From positions 2,852,001 to 2,916,000 of the forward strand of contig NC_005027.1 of assembly GCF_000196115.1 (NCBI RefSeq): DNA of 64,000 nt, written 5' to 3'. The stretch comes from Rhodopirellula baltica SH 1 (GTDB lineage Bacteria > Planctomycetota > Planctomycetia > Pirellulales > Pirellulaceae). The translations under genes and the position numbers were made by a program. The notes below the pieces were generated by a model that worked only from the letters and a program-made list of their open reading frames with translations, had not been told where the DNA came from and searched no databases. Within the stretch, counting starts at the first letter, position 1. Each line of letters opens with the position of its first letter. Shown one piece after another: positions 24,101 through 30,664 of this stretch.

Positions 24101-27100
24101 TCTTACGATCCAAACAACGGCATGTTGGTCGATGACTTCCGCAGCATCACGCGAACGCTGACGGTACACATCACACCTGTCAACGACGCACCGGTCACGG
24201 TTGACCGCGAGTTGGAAGTCTCTGAAGCCGAAGAATTCGCCAACGGATCCGGCCTCCCGACCGGCGACGTTGCCTCGATCGACCTGACCCCAGACCAATT
24301 CCTCGGTGGAACCACCGAGAATCCTGAACTGGCAGAACAAAGCGACTTCACCGATGACGTCGACGCTGTCGATGAGTTCGATGAAGAGGAACAAAGCCTC
24401 CGAGTCGTTGAGTTCACCGTCACCTTGGCCGATGGTTCCACCGTGGTCGTCGATGCTGAAAACAACAACGGCGTCGAACTGACTCTGGCCACTGGCCGAA
24501 TCACGTTCAACTTCGACGACATCAGCGTGGGCGGCGCCTACACCGGCGGCGTTTATTACCCCAACGTCGACTACAACGAGGAAAGCCCGTTCGCTGCCAA
24601 CGAACAGTTCACTTACGTCGTCGAAGACTTCGGAACGACATCGATCCCAGGATCGCAATTCATCAACGGTGGTGCTGCTGACGAAGTCGACTACACCAAC
24701 GACGGTGCCACGCCTCCAGTTGGCCTGAACAACCGTTCGGCACCGCAAACGATGACGCTCACCACACGAGCGAAAAACGACGCCCCTGAGTTCCCCGTGT
24801 TCGACACGGTGACCTTCGCTGAGGACATCAACGACACAGGAGATTCGTTCAACACCGTCTTCTACGATGTTTACGCAGGCAACTTGGTCGCCAACTACGA
24901 CCCTGCCGACCCAATGCGTCCGCAAGCGATCTTTGTTAGTCGTGACACAGCGTTCGACGAACGTGGTGATGGGCTTGGTTTTGCCCCCACACAATCATTG
25001 ACCTATACATTCACGTCCCTGGCAAGTTCTTCACCCGCTGGCATGTTTGAAACCTTGCCGACGATGGATGATTTCGGCGTGTTGACCCTGACCCCGCGAG
25101 CCGATGCTTACGGTTGGGCGGTCTTCGAGATCACTGCGACCGACGATGGATCCGACTACGACGCTGCCGCAGGACTGGTCAGTTCACCTCGCAGCGTCAC
25201 TCGCACGTTGACCATCAACATCACACCAGTCAACGACGCACCTGTGAGTGTCGATCGAGATCTGGAAGTCACCGAAGTCGAAGAATTTTCTTCGCCGAAT
25301 GACCTTCCTACTGGTGCGGTCGCTCGTCTGCCGTTGTCGCCAGCGGACTTCCTGGGCGGAACCACGGAAAATCCAACGCTTGCGAAAGCCAGCGACTTCT
25401 CCGACGACTCCGTCAGCTTCGAAGAGTTTGACGAAGACGAACAAGGCCTTCGAGTCGTCGAGTTCACCGTCTCGCTTGTCGACGGCAGTCCGCTAACCGT
25501 CAATGCTGGAAACTATGTGAACGGAACTCCAATTTCGCTGTTCAGCGGAACGATCTTGTTCGAGTTCGATGCTGCAACGGGTGCGTTTGTTCAAGGGGAA
25601 TACTTCCCCAATGTCGATGTCAACGATCAACTGCCATTCGAACCGACGGAAGTCTTCCAGTATGTCGTTGAAGACTTCGGCCCGACATCGATTCCTGGTA
25701 GTGACCGGCCAGATCCGGATGCCACTGGGTCCATCGACTACACGACCGTCGGTGGAGTCGGTTCGAACAATCGTTCTCAGCCTCGCGACATGACGCTGAC
25801 CGTCCGTGCGGTCAACGATGTGCCAGACTTCCCTGTGTTCGACACCGTCACCTTTGCGGAAGACATCAACGACGCTGGCGGGGCCTTTAACACCGTCTTC
25901 TATGACATCTACGGCGGGCAAGTCATCAGCAGCAACAACCCGTTGGTGCATGGGTTGCCGCAAGCGATCCATCCTGGACGCGTTACCGCACTGGATGAAC
26001 GTTCGGTCCAAGAACTCCAGTACAGTATCAGCGTGATCTCATCACCGGCAGGCATGTTCGCCAGCGACCCCGTCCTGGACCGCTTTGGAGTGTTGCAATT
26101 GCAACCCAATGCGGATGCCTACGGCTATGCAGTGTTCGCACTGACCATGACCGACGACGGACAATCCTACATCTCCGGTTCGATGCAAGATGACCCTCGC
26201 AGCATCACGCGGACGCTGACGGTCAACATCACCCCCGTCAATGACCAACCGGTCGCTTACGATCGGGAATTGACCGTCAATGAGGTCGAAGAGTACTTCC
26301 CAATCACTGGCCAACCAACCAATCGCGTTGCCGTTCTTGATCTGACTCCAGAGACGTTCTTGGAAGGCAATCCAAGTGACGCTCAGACAGCAGACTTTGC
26401 CGATGGCGTCGTCACGACGAACGAGTTTGACGAAGACGAACAAGACCTCCGGGTCGTTCAGTTCACCGTCACGAATTCCAGTGGCACGCCAACGGTCGTC
26501 GATCGAGACAACCTGAATGGACAGGTGATTTCTCTCGCAACCGGCACCGTCAGGTTCGACTTTGACGCCTCGGGCGCATTCATTGGCGGCGAGTACCAAC
26601 CAAACGTCGACTACAACCAAGAAGACCCGTTCTTGGACTTCGAGCGATTCAACTACATCGTCGAAGACTTCGGCGAAACTTCGATCCCAGGTTCTGACTA
26701 CATCAATGGTCAGATGGCGCCGCCTGTTGCTGGATTCCAGCAATCGGATTACACGACCGTTGGTGGTGTTGGATCGAACAACCGATCGGAATCACGTCGT
26801 GTGACGATTCGAACCATCCAGGTCAACGACGCTCCGCGAGTCGAATTCCGCGAAGTCGTCGACATTCGCGAACGCGATGACAACCGTGGGACAAGCCTCA
26901 CCGATTGGGCGACACGACGCGATCCGGCCGAAACCACTGCGTTGGATGAATTCGATCGCCAAGACGTCTTCTTCACGTTCAAGCAGTACATCAGCCAAAG
27001 CGTGCCTGACTTGTTCCGTCCTGGCTTCACCCCTGAAGTTTCTGACGACGGAACGTTGACGGTTTACCCATCGCCAGATGCGGTTGGAACGGGCGTTTTT

Positions 27101-30100
27101 GTGATCACCGCAACGGACCGCGTATCGGACACCGATCCGTTCACGCCGAAGTCGACGGAATTGACAGTCACGGTCAACGTTCGCCCAGTCAACGATCAAC
27201 CTCGTTTGTCTGACATTGCACCAACAGGCCAAACTGGATCCATCGACAACGCCTACGAGATCACCTCGGACGGCACGTTGATCGTCACAATGAAAGAAGA
27301 CAACACGGCCAACGACGGAACCACCGGCACGCCGTACTCGATTCCACTGCGAGCGACTGGCGGACGTCCGGGCTTGCTGGATATCTACACCCCCGGCCCC
27401 GAAAACGAATCGGACGGTACGTTAGGTGGAAACCAAACGGTTGCGTTGGTGCCATTCACGACGCTGCCGACGACTCTTGGTGGTTCGGTGACATACGTCC
27501 CTGAAAATGGTTCGACACCAGCCTCGCTGGAGTACACGCCGCCGACCAATGTCAACTCGTTGAACAACCTGCCCGACTCGTTCACCTACCAGGTCATTGA
27601 TGATGGCACGAACTTCAACATTCGTGACCAAATCCTCGACACGTCACCTCTGACACGCACAGGCCGCATTCAGTTTGTTCTGAATCCAGTCAATGATCGC
27701 CCGGTGTTCGACATTGCACAAACGGTCATCAATGTTAGCGAAGACGCGAACATGTTCGTCCGCAATGACTTTGCATTCAACGTCTTCGGCGGCCCCACGC
27801 CAACTGCCAATGACGAGTTCAGCTTAACCGCTGCTCAAACGGTATCGTTCAATCGCATCGAACCGGTCAATGTGTCAGCAACCCAAGCGGCTCAAGCTTT
27901 CACGACGCTTCCAACGATCGTGCCTGCTGGCCACTTGACGTTCCAAGCCGCTCCCGGCGTGTTCGGTGAATTCGTGTTTGACATCTATGGTCAAGACAAT
28001 GGTCAAGGACCGAACTTTGGACGTGGCGATTTGAATGAGTCATTGGCTCAACGAATCACCATCAACGTTCTTGCCGTCAACGACGCACCCATCCCTGCTA
28101 ATGGAACGGGCGACACAATCACGATCGCGACTCGCGAAGACAACACGTTGGCCATCCCAGTCGACGGTGTGATCAACGGTTCTTTGCTTGGCAACTTCAT
28201 CGCTGGTCCTGATTCGCCAGTCGATGGACTACCAGACGAAAACGATTCGCAAACGCTGTCCGCGGTCAACGTGCCATTGCAAACCGCAATGGGCGGCACT
28301 TTGACCCCATCGCCAAACGGCGTGGGTGCAACGTCTTACGTTTACACGCCACCGTTGAACTTTGTCGGCACTGACCAGTTCGTCTACGAAGTCAGCGACG
28401 GCGACGCATCGCGAACGACATCGGCGACCATTTCGCTAGTGGTGACTCCGGTCAACGACGCACCAATCATTTCGCCGTTGGCACCGATCGTCGTGGAAGA
28501 AAGTGCCGGCACGGTTACCCTTCCGGATTGGCTCGGCACCGTCTTGGTTGGACCTCCCGGAACGGGATCTGGCGGGCGAGCGGCAGATGAATTCGACGGC
28601 ACCGGAACCACGGCACCTCAGACAATCACCGAATACCGGTTTGCCTATGTCAGTGGTGATTCGGACTTGCTCGCCACATCGACTGGCAATCCAACCGGGT
28701 TGCAGATCTTGTCGGATGGTTCGCTGCAGTTCACGACCTCGGACGAGAACAGCGGCTCGGCAACCTACGAATTGGTGGCCTTCGACAGTGGTCCCAACGA
28801 CTCGGTCAATGGTGACGTTCGGGAAAGTGCACCGGTTCAGTTCACGCTGACCATTGCCGATGTGAACGATCTGCCGACCTTCACCGCCGGTCCCGCGGTG
28901 ACTGTCCTGGAAGACAGTGGAACTTATTCGCAACCATGGGCGACGGATATCTCCGCCGGTCCTGGAAACGAAGGCAACCAAACGGTCGCGTTCCTGGTTC
29001 AAGTTCCAGCAGAAGATCAAGATTTGTTCACCGTGCTACCGTCGATCGACGCAAACGGAGTGCTGACGTTCAGCGTGGCTCCTGATGCTGCGGGCAACAC
29101 TGACGTCACGGTGACATTGCAAGACTTCGAAAACGGTGTTTTCGCTGGCAGTTCCCAGCCCGTCACTTTGTCGATCACGATCACTGACCAACCCGACCTT
29201 CCAGTCGCGGTCGATGACTCATTCACGACCACCGAAGACGCGGTGCTGTTCTTCACGATTGAGGATCTGCTGGCCAACGACAGCGATCCTGACCTGAGCG
29301 ACATCCTTAGCTTTGTGGAATTACAAACCACAACCGCGTTGGGTGCCGTCGTCAATGTCAATCAAACGACCGGCGAAATCTCATACACGCCGATGGGTTC
29401 GGAAACGATTCAGTCGCTCCGTCCAGGGGAAACGGCAACGGACACGTTCCAGTACGGATTGCAAGATGACAGCGGCGTAACCAGCGTCGTGACCGCGAAT
29501 GTCACGTTGACCATTCAAGGTCGCAACGACGCGCCGGTTGCCGTCGACGACCGGGTGTTCATCGAATCCGTTGGCACCACCGTGTTGGACCAGATGCGAG
29601 ATCCATTGTTCAATGATTCGGACATCGATGGAACGCTCGACCGTTCTTCACTGACGATTGTGGTCGAACCTCAGTTCGGAACACTGTCGGACGACAACGG
29701 TGTGTTGACGTATCTGCCCGGACCACTGTTTGCTGGCGTGGACACGTTCACCTACACGATCGCCGATGACCTTGGTCAAGCCAGTGCTCAAGCTACAGTT
29801 GAACTCCAAGGACGACCAACCGCTTCGGACATCTCCGCGGGAACATCCGTTGGACGAACCGGGGCGATTGACATCTCAGACAGTTTCAACACAGCGTTTG
29901 ATTTGGATCTGACGTCGATTTTGATCACGACTCAGCCCACCAACGGGACCGCGGAAGTGATCGATGGCAAGATCATGTACACGCCGAACACCGACTACGT
30001 CGGACCGGACTTCTTGATCTTCACCGTCGCTGACATCAACGGAAACCGAAGTGCACCGACTCGCATGAACCTGAACACGGTCATGAGTCGTCTGCAAAAC

Positions 30101-30595
30101 CCGGTCAGCTTCTCTGACGTCAACCGAAACGGCGAAGTCACCGCGTTGGACGCCTTGTTGATCATCAACCGATTGAATGAAGTCAGCGGTAGTTCCAGCG
30201 GTGAAAACATTCCAGTCACCGATGCTGACTTCGGCATCGGCACCAACAATGGTGTGAACGAACAGTTCTACTATGACCAAAGTGGTGATGGATTCATTTC
30301 TTCGCTGGATGCACTGCGGGTGATCAATGAGATCAACGCTCAGGGTCAGTCCGGATTCGGTGAACCGACTGACGTTCTGGCAAGCGACTTCAGCACATCG
30401 GCCGGTTTGGGTGCATCCACATCGTTGGCTGCTGAGGCCGTTGACTCAGGACCATCGAAAATGGTCGGGTCCTCATCGTCCAACGCGGAAGTGGATCTGA
30501 TTGACTTGATCGCGAATGAGCAATCCAAACGCGACGGCGAAGAAGCCGATTCTTTGGAATCGAATTTGGATGCCGCCGTGCGAGAATTGTTCTAA
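9101..30595 (+). CDS. Giant secreted multidomain protein: metzincin-like protease, PPC, beta-helix, GEVED, cadherin-like array, dockerin-like end
   Basis: About 7164 aa from the ATG at 9101; a TTG at 8924 would add 59 residues. The N-terminus is Arg/Lys-rich and leads to HETLEKRELLAA (residues 53-64), the planctomycete LE.R.LLAA-type export motif. Regions in order, by base: SbsA-like Ig domains (9293-10030); matrixin-like zinc protease with HEVGHALGLGH (10655-10687) and a nearby Met (HATMG); PPC domain (about 10735-11110); beta-helix-like part (11700-13600); two PPC-like parts (13650-14700); propeller-like and jelly-roll-like parts (15000-17240); second beta-helix (17380-18320); GEVED domain with LDFGDAP (18750-19710). 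Cadherin/VCBS-like modules with recurring VNDAPV junctions run from 19720 to about 30100, including five tandem units. A dockerin type I-like pair (DVNRNGEVTALDALLIINRL and DQSGDGFISSLDALRVINEI) spans 30116-30345. Probably a calcium-stabilised surface or adhesion protein; substrate unknown. Confidence 0.9.
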   Translation: MTLRRFHSLLGTAASDASSVSDRRTKGQRTGKSRRARSERRSKWQTADRRLNHETLEKRELLAAEVVAIRPDAGVLISDGDTLRNTPREINLLFNGNANLVESTINGNVRLVRAGGDGTFGDGNEVEISLGYLGLETPGDNSLEGRQRIVMRPASNAIHNATDPSASLPDDTYRIEITASLESEEAGGNVAFNGGVDFASTFTLDRAAQVTSVVPQPIQRNADGSLTHLHDRIDVYFDDQRLDLNDAENEVFYRLLNANDGSFAANPTDATYYPDQNRVELSFAPGVLSNGNFRLDVGTSKDTPVLQTSFTALNDVNSSMDTATQIDNSSGNVTEGIYRISGEIEPQSFVPQPRYPGGLDYPGHRNVQVQNHYKPNDSGAGDLQPPFPPFPNQLTSPIGTQEDAPNLFSEKVVTYSFPSQFPANAIGDIYQNLITPEQKEITRGILEIYAQQLGYEFIEQDSGGALTIGRGDLRAADPDSTSGVGGTAGLGSSRGIVLDFEDFDNISTFGDGFTGTMFHEVGHALGLGHTYEQHATMGIAPISDTEPGDADLVQLQRVAPPVSTDVDVYRFNLASAGRVQIETFAERLSTPSLLNTHLRLFKRDPLHPDRSTEIAGNYSFFGSDSYVDVELEAGEYFVGVSSAGNDQYNPASPDSGFGGSTFGEYGLQLTFEPSLVAGQQLRDVSGTPIDGDADGQSGGTHSFWFQATETTDTIFVDKLSAAGGDGSLTIPYDTIDAALADAENRNDEVVVEDLSATNFAELNGQTLSVAIAGVTSIFTFGTSGTNPINLSAATDAADAASIIAGRINTVAGTAIASSAGATLSVAAENTLSLDDAPSLEMVPKVIRIVGNAVDSGVTGTFTTDDPLVNDLDGLTPYLVGVDPNANVLEDGSQFRVPRNTTVMIDAGVLLKMRAANIDIGTVASTDTNRSGGAIQLLGTPTVPVYMRSYHDDTAGGESDGNDAFAPTSGDFGGIVIRDDSDLESRGIFLNSINYADIKQGGGKVFVNSVESNFAPIHILNARPTVTFSTITESADVAMLATPDSFEDSLNRIGPDISGNYLQDNGSNGLLVFIQTDGSGRVLDKMTVSGRFDDTDIPHIINESLIIQGNPGGPEIISGVLHARPSGRLVIDPGLIIKLDGARIEAERGQSNLIAEGTENEPIIFTSVLDDRFGGSGAFDLNRNPGSTGSPGDWAGIIFSEASSGSIDHALISYGGGDAEVPGVAGGLSNFNVIEVHQALVRIANSEITLNADGNAPNTRAGIGANSPATIYVRGAQPAIIGNEITDNAGPAISINVNALRHEYIADPGRQTGLNDQFKEFDDNRGPLIRINELENNAVNGLDIRNNPTPINRFDASGFRDPSFNVASVLNDSNITTEIIWDDTDIVHVVNGELSSGNLSTYGGIRMLSSVSESLVVKVNGSGSGFTATGSPLDINDRIGGTIHVIGQPGYPVIITDINDDSVGAGYNPSGDIIFDTGNNGPSNGTSGSWRGFVFDEFSNDRNVALIGELEPALTSGNELNDRPSGNRAQDLGTLAPDMKSGDENRRLGFEVMGYISPDAPDDVDVYSFSATGGTEVWIDLDRTGSALNGVVELIDNLGNVLAASSDPDLFTSGSVAANPLTKNVNLGGDTYTLNHKDPGMRIELPGTGAGQYFVRVRSFEGVTAGGYRLQIRMQQIDEFPGSTVRFADIRYATSAIDVQGLPSNSFLTGDAAEVGDAAAEFSGGQALINLLRSDSVAISIAGEIGNAADVDVYEVDLTHMAQPSPEASTIALVFDIDYADQVSGLDSTIAVFNSNNELIYIGRESNIDDDRPDPSAADGRGLDDLSRGTVGDRDPYIGPVNLTPGSVYYVAVMSDQMVPTSAAVQFYTANPNGGPDARLTRLEPVNSVQRIVEDHIGFSGYTSNADDRDTSINEEVRILPTTPAIFNIDSTVELETHIGELALSDVPLFMITDRVTQLSNGSDDNFYLADPFNGGNAYRNYFPANNINLNAGDNDIQDIVIRSDGRMFGYARLDGNDGSVGTLVEIDPNTGAIIASQNDGILGVGPTPNTSTIDDDAGGHGARAQEFMDSDDVDALTFERVGSTNNVPDYLTYYSVRETATRGTGTSATHFTTSRLYLGRENGDASPRTAANGPDYGFQGEIQPAGITTATAQFSFRNPDTPASTTVLIRSKLPGENGNIDIRFRQDVDANTEVANVVNNMHNSSDSIITIDLDVTGDPDITGAPTAQQIVDLINNDADASQIVMAVIAGGSGANGDGANGTQAIQISAGPTTTGVGTPMARVTGLSFSSRFGSSGLYGVTEDGDFISIDESTGEATILYQDSSLSFAGLALGPENVEDGRYSQMLFATTTTGQLIAFDPEDTLGRGTADVGGFEAKDTPAPIFAGNATSISITRDVDGTTQSLSGSAVGVAFSPSDFNLWHPTMRRGSDAGHGVNEASDGSRSGNTTRHAISGDLATGDENPTEANGGASWYFGLETWDSSPANGSNKYLNPAGGNNQFGITEVQHADLSSNPSLNNSYDLPGGARGLLDSGTFDLTGVSSEDRPTLYFNYFLETQDAAGVHSEQDPTFRDSARVYARSDQSNGWELVATNNSTLTDVGDHDAELPEHLSHLSNPHDSSSVNPAAQTKRTVQELHENSNIWRQARIDLSTFAGDTNVQLRFGFSTTGDSLDGLEGDQFGIYDESDSTLARDNNREGFYIDDIIVGFAERGEMVTAAPSNSAANAFTNLAANSRTDLDATELARRPQLNGEYQLEIRRTDYGEGFLYGLNGNEPDVIERNDIIYLNGVGGGDYADAFGENGAIVILDTFDTNARHTMESGGTLLLADQNRERTQGVFLLESNIIRDSSVVGVHVQPGRTAGDGNGVTYPGALKNFEIEDSTSLIPGVVILNNVIVGGNGIQFDGPDSTDPQQPLPYGRIINNTIVGDGSGTGLTVTSNASPIVLNNIFADLAVAIATVNQDDGIEIENNLFHGNGANGTEGTNSILSATPLFAAGTPAQAILESNFYLAAGSVALDDSEDANERSLHSQFKALLGIPPSPVLTPDRDALGQVRANSGGTTAGTVDLGAIDRVDSRRPFATLLIPTDNDNAGQDTDPTATNLRLTDPVLDAFSILLSDGENIFSKFEGTGIDPATVNAASVVVRRNGRDLTEGEDFTLGFNASSGELRLTPVSNLWEPSSVYEIRLDNTFIADRAGNLLRPNRQNGTTRFTIILPTVQLDFGDAPASYGTNIVNDGARHAVIDKGDLRLGSRIDDEAESWRASGQLDDNRSNITFTSNAAPGTFTITTVGVGVESLGIDQLPLPGDILQVTELLGDQATFEFVLEGTAPSGDNIAVQFDPLGTTDELGVTLSDAIAKVFVDFGADVEFDFQTSDSVAGTPTTITLSKFDDEDGIGISQLQTAGDPGANPPLAANNHYVFVDPSVVSEETFTDPSQVSGYLNPADPRGTTIVINATSDGFVDAWIDFDGNGVFAASTETILDSVPVTAGENTFTIFTPNDATEGVTWARFRLSPEGNATPTGLVIGGEVEDYQVSIVNVDLPQPVNDSYVVDEDEVLDSSTLGSNPSVFGNDTFDAAQFMPITAVVVDGPSYGTLTLDPMTGEFVYDSFEDFAGIDTFTYRLYDQATGAAAPAIDGMGAPIGYGTVTINVQPVNDVPSVENLTLLALEDTTRTFTAEQLKASAFGDGNREFTLTLPDGSTQSAPWDESIQTFNVISLQTTVAGVVTDIDWTTPIPADGFKTPRGRIIPTWEAVNGFLETIEYLADTDLNQDNANGNSLLRDEFQFTIEDDGVLVNPGADLVDPADDTVFTGAKLTAQATAEIDVKPKNDAPVAAEDVISENNADWNAFFIGPDPMNPVAPVPVPTEDQTLVIPQAYLIANDKEARDSAADENDNTNDAGLTVTAVSATSALGGTVSIDSNTGDIIYTPALNTYGEDSFTYTVTDSGITFDLGPEGMPGSMNEVDDFLTHTATVRILIKPVNDTPQADDLSLDLLEYREDEDVTGNANPVAKTDGTGFKNFSKDDLLRLGSAGSALEVTPPTDFPADFDEDAQDLRVIKIGLPGAAGASVDARLLTYDAVTGLAPVQTLATANGMLTLTFSLVADPMNPGMYIADSGEFVSGSYEPNVDYNEETPFDTTDLFTYFVEDFSEIPVPGADNFPGESPESVGHGSLTSAAATVTVTTHATNDTPEFPVFDTVTFAEDINDAGNAFNTVFYDIYGEAVIASADPAVHNLPQAIFVSRDTAEDERGNNSGAAPTQSLTYSYNTLYEPAGMFESAPVLDEYGVLTLTPRADAYGYALYEVTMTDNGQSYDPATGMLVDDFRSVTRTLTVHITPVNDAPVTEDRALEVMEVEEFSSPDDMPTGAVASIDLTPDQFLGSTTENPELAEQSDFTDDIDAVDEFDEEEQSLRVVKFTVTLANGSTADVDAENNNGVELTLATGRITFNFDDIADGGAYTGGTYFPNVDYNEESPFAPNEQFTYVVEDFGVTTIPGSTDVTGTTEQVDYTNDGGSPPQGLNNRSTPRTMTLTTRAQNDVPEFPVFGEVTFAEDINDAGDAFNTVFYDIYGEAVIASADPAVHNLPQAIHVSRVTAEDERGNDSGALPTQSLSFSFTTLYEPAGMFETTPTLDEYGVLMLTPRADAYGYAVFVVTLTDDGGSYNLPNDPRSINRTLTVHITPVNDAPVTVDRSLEVDEVEEFASPDDASTGDVASIDLTPDQFLGGSTENPELAEQSDFTDDIDAVDEFDEEEQNLRVVEFTVTLADGSTVVVDAENNNGVELTLATGRITFHFDDISVGGAYTGGVYYPNVDYNEESPFAANEQFTYVIEDFGTTSIPGSQYINGGAADEVDYTNDGAAPPVGLNNRSTPRTMTLTTRAQNDAPEFPVFSTVTFPEDINDAGDTFNTVFYDIYGEAIIASADPAVHNLPQAIFVSRATAEDERGNGSGAVATQSLTYTYSTLYEPAGMFESAPVLDEYGVLTLTPRADAYGYAVYTVTMTDDGQSYDPNNGMLVDDFRSITRTLTVHITPVNDAPVTVDRELEVSEAEEFANGSGLPTGDVASIDLTPDQFLGGTTENPELAEQSDFTDDVDAVDEFDEEEQSLRVVEFTVTLADGSTVVVDAENNNGVELTLATGRITFNFDDISVGGAYTGGVYYPNVDYNEESPFAANEQFTYVVEDFGTTSIPGSQFINGGAADEVDYTNDGATPPVGLNNRSAPQTMTLTTRAKNDAPEFPVFDTVTFAEDINDTGDSFNTVFYDVYAGNLVANYDPADPMRPQAIFVSRDTAFDERGDGLGFAPTQSLTYTFTSLASSSPAGMFETLPTMDDFGVLTLTPRADAYGWAVFEITATDDGSDYDAAAGLVSSPRSVTRTLTINITPVNDAPVSVDRDLEVTEVEEFSSPNDLPTGAVARLPLSPADFLGGTTENPTLAKASDFSDDSVSFEEFDEDEQGLRVVEFTVSLVDGSPLTVNAGNYVNGTPISLFSGTILFEFDAATGAFVQGEYFPNVDVNDQLPFEPTEVFQYVVEDFGPTSIPGSDRPDPDATGSIDYTTVGGVGSNNRSQPRDMTLTVRAVNDVPDFPVFDTVTFAEDINDAGGAFNTVFYDIYGGQVISSNNPLVHGLPQAIHPGRVTALDERSVQELQYSISVISSPAGMFASDPVLDRFGVLQLQPNADAYGYAVFALTMTDDGQSYISGSMQDDPRSITRTLTVNITPVNDQPVAYDRELTVNEVEEYFPITGQPTNRVAVLDLTPETFLEGNPSDAQTADFADGVVTTNEFDEDEQDLRVVQFTVTNSSGTPTVVDRDNLNGQVISLATGTVRFDFDASGAFIGGEYQPNVDYNQEDPFLDFERFNYIVEDFGETSIPGSDYINGQMAPPVAGFQQSDYTTVGGVGSNNRSESRRVTIRTIQVNDAPRVEFREVVDIRERDDNRGTSLTDWATRRDPAETTALDEFDRQDVFFTFKQYISQSVPDLFRPGFTPEVSDDGTLTVYPSPDAVGTGVFVITATDRVSDTDPFTPKSTELTVTVNVRPVNDQPRLSDIAPTGQTGSIDNAYEITSDGTLIVTMKEDNTANDGTTGTPYSIPLRATGGRPGLLDIYTPGPENESDGTLGGNQTVALVPFTTLPTTLGGSVTYVPENGSTPASLEYTPPTNVNSLNNLPDSFTYQVIDDGTNFNIRDQILDTSPLTRTGRIQFVLNPVNDRPVFDIAQTVINVSEDANMFVRNDFAFNVFGGPTPTANDEFSLTAAQTVSFNRIEPVNVSATQAAQAFTTLPTIVPAGHLTFQAAPGVFGEFVFDIYGQDNGQGPNFGRGDLNESLAQRITINVLAVNDAPIPANGTGDTITIATREDNTLAIPVDGVINGSLLGNFIAGPDSPVDGLPDENDSQTLSAVNVPLQTAMGGTLTPSPNGVGATSYVYTPPLNFVGTDQFVYEVSDGDASRTTSATISLVVTPVNDAPIISPLAPIVVEESAGTVTLPDWLGTVLVGPPGTGSGGRAADEFDGTGTTAPQTITEYRFAYVSGDSDLLATSTGNPTGLQILSDGSLQFTTSDENSGSATYELVAFDSGPNDSVNGDVRESAPVQFTLTIADVNDLPTFTAGPAVTVLEDSGTYSQPWATDISAGPGNEGNQTVAFLVQVPAEDQDLFTVLPSIDANGVLTFSVAPDAAGNTDVTVTLQDFENGVFAGSSQPVTLSITITDQPDLPVAVDDSFTTTEDAVLFFTIEDLLANDSDPDLSDILSFVELQTTTALGAVVNVNQTTGEISYTPMGSETIQSLRPGETATDTFQYGLQDDSGVTSVVTANVTLTIQGRNDAPVAVDDRVFIESVGTTVLDQMRDPLFNDSDIDGTLDRSSLTIVVEPQFGTLSDDNGVLTYLPGPLFAGVDTFTYTIADDLGQASAQATVELQGRPTASDISAGTSVGRTGAIDISDSFNTAFDLDLTSILITTQPTNGTAEVIDGKIMYTPNTDYVGPDFLIFTVADINGNRSAPTRMNLNTVMSRLQNPVSFSDVNRNGEVTALDALLIINRLNEVSGSSSGENIPVTDADFGIGTNNGVNEQFYYDQSGDGFISSLDALRVINEINAQGQSGFGEPTDVLASDFSTSAGLGASTSLAAEAVDSGPSKMVGSSSSNAEVDLIDLIANEQSKRDGEEADSLESNLDAAVRELF
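21653..26824 (+). repeat. Five tandem ~1.03-kb coding repeats in the giant gene
   Basis: Units begin at the conserved junction coding ND.PEFPVF (diverged in the last) at 21653, 22697, 23729, 24776 and 25814, and the array ends at 26825. Unit lengths are 1044, 1032, 1047, 1038 and 1011 bases, all whole codons (348, 344, 349, 346, 337 aa). Each holds a first module (PEFPVF, TFAEDIND, LTPRADAYG, TPVND) and a second (LEV.EVEEF, LTPDQFLG, FDEEEQ.LRVV, YFPNVDYNEE, EDFG.TSIPGS). The middle units are closest: 72 consecutive bases are identical between 23390-23461 and 24437-24508. A degenerate half unit precedes the array (21038-21652). Confidence 0.92.
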
Positions 30596-30611
30596 GTCAC
30601 TCTGACGGATT

Positions 30612-30645
30612 CGGGCATCGTTGGGACCTGTCTCGACGATGCCCG
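30612..30645 (+). terminator. Terminator-like hairpin after the giant gene
   Basis: CGGGCATCGT (30612-30621) and ACGATGCCCG (30636-30645) form a perfect 10-bp stem with a 14-base loop, 16 bases after the giant gene's stop. Only a short TTT follows, so termination may be partial and the next gene may be read through. Confidence 0.6.
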
Positions 30646-30664
30646 CGGCTTTAAGCTGGTTTGC

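Noticed and set aside
23210..24994. Long minus-strand open frame (594 codons) inside the giant gene
   Set aside because: It mirrors the biased codon use of the coding strand and repeats with the tandem units; it has no start context, signal or family motif.
21653..26824. CRISPR-like or satellite array
   Set aside because: Units are about 1 kb, coding and in frame, so they are protein repeats.
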